DNA of 11,838 nucleotides from JBFHER01 sp041584055 (lineage in GTDB: Bacteria; Bacteroidota; Bacteroidia; Bacteroidales; UBA5342). Location of the stretch: contig JBFHER010000108.1 of assembly GCA_041584055.1 (NCBI GenBank), forward strand, positions 1 through 11,838, given 5' to 3'. Position 1 is the stretch's first letter; each line of letters starts with the position of its first letter. The translations under genes were made by a program, and so were the position numbers. This document shows positions 9,334-11,838 of this stretch, one piece after another. The notes below the pieces were generated by a model that worked only from the letters and a program-made list of their open reading frames with translations, was not told the DNA's origin and ran no database searches.

Positions 9334-9939
9334 TTGGACTGGATTGTTGCTAACCATATAGAAATTCTTGGGGCTTTATTGGGGCTGCTATTCCTTTATT
9401 TCGAAATAAAGGAAAGTGTGCTCCTTTGGCCTACAGGAATTGCTACGTCTGTGTTTTATATTTTTATCTTTTTTCAGGCAAAATTTTATGCCGATATGGG
9501 CCTGCAGTTTTACTATGTATTTGTAAGTGTTTATGGCTGGTATTTTTGGATTAAGGGAAAGCAAAAAAATGACGAGGTCCTGAAGATTAGCCGGGTGACA
9601 GGACAACAGATCCTTTGGTTAACAGTTATATGTGCTGCAATTTATTATCCATTGGGATTTGCCCTTGATAATTATACAGATTCTCCGGTACCTTACTGGG
9701 ATGCACTTACAACGGCCATGAGCATTACAGCAACATGGATGTTGGCCCGAAAGATTCTGGAACAATGGCTAGTGTGGATTGTTGTAGATGCGATCTCTGT
9801 TGTTTTATACATTGAGAAAGAATTATATCCAACTGCCATGCTTTTTATTTTTTATACCGGATTGGCTATAATTGGCTTTCTTCAGTGGAAAAAGAGTCGT
9901 GAATATCAAAACAGAACGTTGCTTGATGGTATTGTTTAA
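9334..9939 (+). CDS. pnuT: PnuT-type thiamine transporter, PnuC family (inner membrane)
   Basis: This 201-residue protein belongs to the PnuC family of vitamin transporters. Hydrophobic segments cover most of its length (about seven helices), with family signatures WPTGIATSVFY (32-42), AKFYADMGLQ (49-58), GWYFW (68-72), PYWDALTTAMS (120-130) and a C-terminal block with WIVVDAISVVLY (148-159) and LYPTAM (164-169). PnuC proteins in general carry nicotinamide riboside; the PnuT subgroup carries thiamine, and its position in a TPP-riboswitch operon makes thiamine the likely substrate. These proteins work by facilitated diffusion, with trapping by phosphorylation, which the next gene supplies. The start is TTG at 9334, nine bases after the receptor stop. 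A TAG lies in frame at 9328-9330 and there is no earlier start codon. Confidence 0.9.
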   Translation: MDWIVANHIEILGALLGLLFLYFEIKESVLLWPTGIATSVFYIFIFFQAKFYADMGLQFYYVFVSVYGWYFWIKGKQKNDEVLKISRVTGQQILWLTVICAAIYYPLGFALDNYTDSPVPYWDALTTAMSITATWMLARKILEQWLVWIVVDAISVVLYIEKELYPTAMLFIFYTGLAIIGFLQWKKSREYQNRTLLDGIV

Positions 9940-9957
9940 AATTAGAATGAATATCCC

Positions 9958-10611
9958 TTGTTAGCTTATAAAAAAATACCAGCGCCTGGCGCTTGTGTGA
10001 TTCTTGCGGATGGCAGATTTCCTGTAAACGAAACGCCGCTTGAATATTTGAGAAAGGCCACATTTACTATCGCATGTGATGGTGCTGCAGATGCATTGTT
10101 GTCGTATGGACTTAAACCAGATATTGTAATCGGAGATTTGGATTCGGTGTCTGAACAATCAAAAAGCATTTTGAAGGATCGGCTTGTGAAAGTCCATGAT
10201 CAGGAAACAAATGATTTGACCAAAGCTGTTAGATTTGCTTTGACAAAAGGTTTTAAGCAGGTGGTCATTCTTGGTGCTTCAGGGAAAAGAGAAGATCATA
10301 CCCTGGGTAATATGGGACTTCTTTTTGAATATTGTAAACAATTGGATGTGACAATGATTTCTGACTACGGCATTTATTTGCCTTTGATAAAGTCATCGGG
10401 ACTTGTTGTTCAAACGGGACAACAAATCTCAATCTTTGGCAATAAATATGATGCGCGCCTGGATTCAAGAGGATTGAAATATCCCCTGAATCATTTACAA
10501 CTTACCAATTGGTGGATGGGAACCCTAAATGAAGCAGAAAACGACAAAATAGAAATTCGTTTTGATAAAGGAGAAGTCCTTGTAGGATTAATTTTTATGA
10601 ATGGGAAATAA
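9958..10611 (+). CDS. thiN: Thiamine pyrophosphokinase
   Basis: The enzyme transfers pyrophosphate from ATP to thiamine, giving TPP in one cytoplasmic step and trapping the imported vitamin. The 217 residues show the family motifs: CDGAAD (40-45), GLKPDIVIGDLDS (51-63, with the metal-binding acidic cluster), DQETNDLTKA (81-90) and GASGKREDHTLGN (106-118). The C-terminal thiamine-binding beta-domain carries GLKYPL and WWMGTLNEA, corresponding to the usual G-T/S-x-N-E segment. The length is normal. The start is TTG at 9958, 18 bases after pnuT; in-frame sequence upstream reaches TAG at 9943-9945 without another start. A nearby ATG at 9947 is out of frame and stops after five codons. It is the third gene of the riboswitch operon, also called tnr3 in comparative studies. 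Confidence 0.94.
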   Translation: MLAYKKIPAPGACVILADGRFPVNETPLEYLRKATFTIACDGAADALLSYGLKPDIVIGDLDSVSEQSKSILKDRLVKVHDQETNDLTKAVRFALTKGFKQVVILGASGKREDHTLGNMGLLFEYCKQLDVTMISDYGIYLPLIKSSGLVVQTGQQISIFGNKYDARLDSRGLKYPLNHLQLTNWWMGTLNEAENDKIEIRFDKGEVLVGLIFMNGK

Positions 10612-10675
10612 GATCATTGAAGGTATTATAATGCATTGGTAAGATGCCGACAACTCAAATTATATTAGACAAAAA

Positions 10676-10906
10676 ATGAGCCATGCAAAATCATACCGGC
10701 ACAAAAGTTCTATGGTGTGCCTATGTCATTTTGTTGCAGAACCAAAAATTCTTCAAGTGCTGAAGAAATATCCAAATGCAGAATTGGAAGACATCAAAAA
10801 GCTGACTTATGCGGGCACTGGCTGTGGTCGTTGTATTCCAGTTCTGAACAAAATCATTGATGATTATCGCAAAAATAACCCTGAATCACAGCAACGATTG
10901 TTTTAA
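10676..10906 (+). CDS. BFD-like [2Fe-2S]-binding protein
   Basis: This 76-residue protein resembles bacterioferritin-associated ferredoxin and the related BFD-like [2Fe-2S] domain. Four cysteines sit at residues 15, 17, 50 and 53, giving C-x-C-x32-C-x2-C, with the typical VCLCHFV and TGCGRC contexts. The C-terminal helix is rich in charged residues. Stand-alone proteins of this kind help release iron from bacterioferritin, while related domains occur in nitrite reductases and other redox enzymes, so the exact partner is open. The start is ATG at 10676 after an A-rich leader (AAAAAATG). The gene lies 64 bases after thiN on the same strand and may be read through from the thiamine operon, but nothing in its sequence ties it to thiamine. 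It ends five bases from the stop of the opposite-strand gene. Confidence 0.85.
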   Translation: MSHAKSYRHKSSMVCLCHFVAEPKILQVLKKYPNAELEDIKKLTYAGTGCGRCIPVLNKIIDDYRKNNPESQQRLF

Positions 10907-10911
10907 ATAAG

Positions 10912-11115
10912 CTATGCTTTGCGTTCTCTGTTAATCAGTTGATTGACCTTTTTTGAAATGTCAAAAAAGCAAAAAACAAACGTAGCAGCAAAGGATATAC
11001 AAACACTAAGTATAAAATCGTTGTTCGAAACCGTTTCCATTAGCAACTGAACCAAGATTTGCAATAATAATATTACGATAAAAAATATCAGGCTGTTGTG
11101 TGCTCTTAAATTCAT
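10912..11115 (-). CDS. Small two-helix membrane protein of unknown function
   Basis: I do not recognise this 67-residue protein. Two hydrophobic stretches, about residues 8-26 (SLIFFIVILLLQILVQLLM) and 34-51 (FILSVCISFAATFVFCFF), should cross the inner membrane as a hairpin. The termini (MNLRAHN and the basic tail KKVNQLINRERKA) would both face the cytoplasm under the positive-inside rule. It is supported as a real gene by its ATG start, by an AAAAGGA Shine-Dalgarno sequence seven bases upstream, and by how tightly it packs against the preceding gene. It faces away from the mscS gene on its right. A membrane-stress or holin-like role cannot be argued from sequence alone. Confidence 0.6.
   Translation of the reverse strand: MNLRAHNSLIFFIVILLLQILVQLLMETVSNNDFILSVCISFAATFVFCFFDISKKVNQLINRERKA
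10948..10969. repeat. Perfect 9-base inverted repeat inside the small membrane-protein gene
   Basis: CTTTTTTGA (10948-10956) and TCAAAAAAG (10961-10969) are perfect inverted copies around a four-base loop AATG. It lies 42 bases beyond the BFD-like stop and encodes FFDISKK on the minus strand. No T-run follows on either strand and the stem is AT-rich, so a terminator role for the convergent genes is only a possibility. Confidence 0.5.
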
Positions 11116-11122
11116 ACGTAAG

Positions 11123-11129
11123 TCCTTTT
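11123..11129 (-). promoter_or_regulatory. Shine-Dalgarno sequence of the small membrane-protein gene
   Basis: The minus strand reads AAAAGGA here, with seven bases to the ATG at 11115. This is well placed for 16S pairing and decides the start. The other genes of the window lack such a site and have A-rich leaders instead. A partial -7-like TATATTTT lies upstream at 11148-11155. Confidence 0.6.
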
Positions 11130-11162
11130 AAAGGGTTAGGAATGATAAAAATATAACAATAA

Positions 11163-11185
11163 ATCTAAAGAAAAAAATTTTAGAT
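11163..11185. repeat. Inverted repeat ATCTAAA / TTTAGAT
   Basis: Seven-base arms at 11163-11169 and 11179-11185 enclose a nine-base A-rich loop. The site is about 50 bases upstream of the minus-strand start at 11115, close to where its promoter should be. It could be an operator or a chance AT-rich pairing. Confidence 0.35.
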
Positions 11186-11211
11186 ACATTGAAGGGGCCC
11201 AATTGTGCTTA

Positions 11212-11222
11212 ATTCGTCGAAT
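11212..11222. repeat. Palindrome ATTCGTCGAAT
   Basis: Five-base arms ATTCG and CGAAT flank a central T. The size and symmetry would suit a dimeric regulator half-site pair, but the arms are short and no second copy is evident nearby. Confidence 0.3.
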
Positions 11223-11224
11223 AT

Positions 11225-11272
11225 AAAGGCATGCATAATGGTTCTATCCTTTAACAGAATGTACTTGCCTTT
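11225..11272. repeat. Inverted repeat AAAGGCA / TGCCTTT with inner pairing
   Basis: Seven-base arms at 11225-11231 and 11266-11272 are separated by 34 bases, inside which TTCT and AGAA can also pair. The two-level pairing suggests a possible structured RNA or a decayed repeat. No T-run follows. Confidence 0.3.
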
Positions 11273-11284
11273 CCTGTTTATCCC

Positions 11285-11299
11285 ACTTTTGGCAAAAGT
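11285..11299. repeat. Perfect palindrome ACTTTTGGCAAAAGT
   Basis: Seven-base arms ACTTTTG and CAAAAGT surround one central G. The right arm plus the next base reads TACTTTTG on the minus strand, matching the -7 consensus, although no -33 element is seen at the right distance. It may be an operator, or part of the repeat-like element that follows. Confidence 0.4.
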
Positions 11300-11310
11300 A
11301 TAAATTGTTC

Positions 11311-11358
11311 TGGGCGCCTTGCTGACCTAGACAGGTATTTGGGCGGTTCGCTGCAACC
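11311..11358. repeat. GC-rich repeat-like island with imperfect direct repeats
   Basis: TGGGCGCCTTGCTG (11311-11324) and TGGGCGGTTCGCTG (11340-11353) are imperfect direct copies, 11 of 14 bases alike, 29 bases apart. Between them ACCT/AGGT can form a small stem (11325-11336). The island is clearly richer in GC than the sequence on either side. Its layout reminds me of short interspersed intergenic repeats in Bacteroidota genomes that end in GGGC...CGCTGCAA. That resemblance is from memory and unconfirmed. Confidence 0.35.
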
Positions 11359-11474
11359 TACAAAAATATCCGGAAAGTAAATGAGTCATATTTTTTTTGT
11401 AACTTTCTCTTCTTTAATTGACCTTACATCTGCTTTTTAATGTGACGGCTCAGTTGATGTTAATTTTTTTCTAA

Positions 11475-11838
11475 ATGAAAGAGATACAAGATTTTATAAG
11501 CGAAACTTTGGGACTTTCCCTGGATACACAAACGAAAATTATCTTTTCCCTTGTAGTCGTTTTTATTCTCTGGATGTTGAAAGTTATAATTCAACGTATC
11601 GTTTGGAGACAAACAGATAATATTAAAACACGGTATCAATGGAAGCGAAGTCTTTCACTTGCCTTTCCGTTTGTCGGCGTTTTTATAATTTCTGCAATTT
11701 GGATATCTGCGTTTAAACAATTCGGCACATTTTTAGGATTGTTTTCTGCGGGGCTTGCATTTGCGCTGAGAGATCCTCTGACAAATCTGGCCGGATGGTT
11801 TTTTATTGTGTTCAGAAAGCCATTTGTGGTGGGTGACC
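11475..11838 (+). CDS. MscS-family mechanosensitive ion channel (N-terminal part, cut by window edge)
   Basis: MscS channels open when membrane tension rises and let solutes out during hypo-osmotic shock. The visible 121 residues begin with ATG at 11475. They show three hydrophobic segments: about 22-43, 60-80, and the pore-lining helix at about 84-113. The last contains LFSAGLAFALRDPLTNLAG, which matches the small-residue-rich TM3 of the family (a glycine/alanine pattern followed by a kinked amphipathic helix). FRKPFVVGD at 113-121 leads into the beta domain, as in known members. The cytoplasmic cage is beyond the window. The short N-terminus, with no large extra membrane domain, suggests a compact MscS-type protein. 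No start signal other than an AT-rich leader is seen. Confidence 0.9.
   Translation, partial: MKEIQDFISETLGLSLDTQTKIIFSLVVVFILWMLKVIIQRIVWRQTDNIKTRYQWKRSLSLAFPFVGVFIISAIWISAFKQFGTFLGLFSAGLAFALRDPLTNLAGWFFIVFRKPFVVGD

Larger units (their letters stand above)
11116..11474. other. Divergent intergenic region between the small membrane-protein gene and mscS
   Basis: These 359 bases hold no gene I can support. They carry the leader of the minus-strand small gene, at least four inverted repeats and a GC-rich repeat-like island, each listed separately. A TTTG at 11396-11399 could be a -33 element for mscS, but no TAnnTTTG follows at the expected distance (11419-11426 reads TGACCTTA). The last 80 bases before mscS are AT-rich with T-runs. 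Confidence 0.6.

Noticed and set aside
10948..10969. Rho-independent terminator for the convergent genes
   Set aside because: The stem is almost all A-T and no T-run follows on either strand, so I list it only as an inverted repeat.
11340..11358. tRNA T-arm (GGTTCG) in the GC-rich island
   Set aside because: No acceptor, D or anticodon arms can be drawn around it, so a tRNA or tRNA fragment is not supported.
11396..11426. Bacteroidota-type promoter for mscS
   Set aside because: TTTG is present at 11396-11399, but the expected -7 position reads TGACCTTA and fits TAnnTTTG poorly.

Overview
The window looks like a chromosomal segment from a Bacteroidota bacterium. The evidence is a SprA-type type IX secretion translocon, a TonB-dependent receptor with the N-terminal carboxypeptidase-regulatory-like extension typical of this phylum, -7 promoter boxes of the TAnnTTTG type, and AT-rich leaders that mostly lack Shine-Dalgarno sequences. 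I cannot name a genus. No phage, CRISPR, rRNA or tRNA genes are visible.

Left part (1-6360, minus strand). ruvA (Holliday-junction DNA-binding subunit) is followed after 44 bases by a very long sprA reading frame that runs off the left edge. I checked the sprA frame for stop codons from about 5280 down to position 1 and found none. About 1,890 N-terminal residues are present and roughly 500 C-terminal residues are missing. The ruvA-sprA order is common in Bacteroidota. A TAnnTTTG-type -7 box lies just upstream of ruvA.

Middle (6361-10906, plus strand). After about 450 bases of AT-rich sequence without a convincing gene come a near-perfect Bacteroidota promoter, a TPP (thiamine pyrophosphate) riboswitch, and a thiamine-salvage operon. 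The operon encodes a TonB-dependent outer-membrane receptor, a PnuT-type inner-membrane transporter and thiamine pyrophosphokinase. Together they would bring thiamine across both membranes and pyrophosphorylate it to TPP, and TPP would then shut the operon off through the riboswitch. A small BFD-like [2Fe-2S] protein follows on the same strand; its link to thiamine is uncertain.

Right part (10912-11838). A 67-residue two-helix membrane protein on the minus strand converges on the BFD-like gene with only five bases between stop codons. It has a clear Shine-Dalgarno sequence, unusual for this window. A 359-base divergent intergenic region follows, with several inverted repeats and a GC-rich repeat-like island. 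The window ends in the first 121 residues of an MscS-family mechanosensitive channel.

I see no clearly new multi-gene system. The points most worth following are the riboswitch-adjacent hairpin touching the receptor start codon, the TTG starts of sprA, pnuT and thiN, the repeat-like island before mscS, and the unassigned two-helix small protein.
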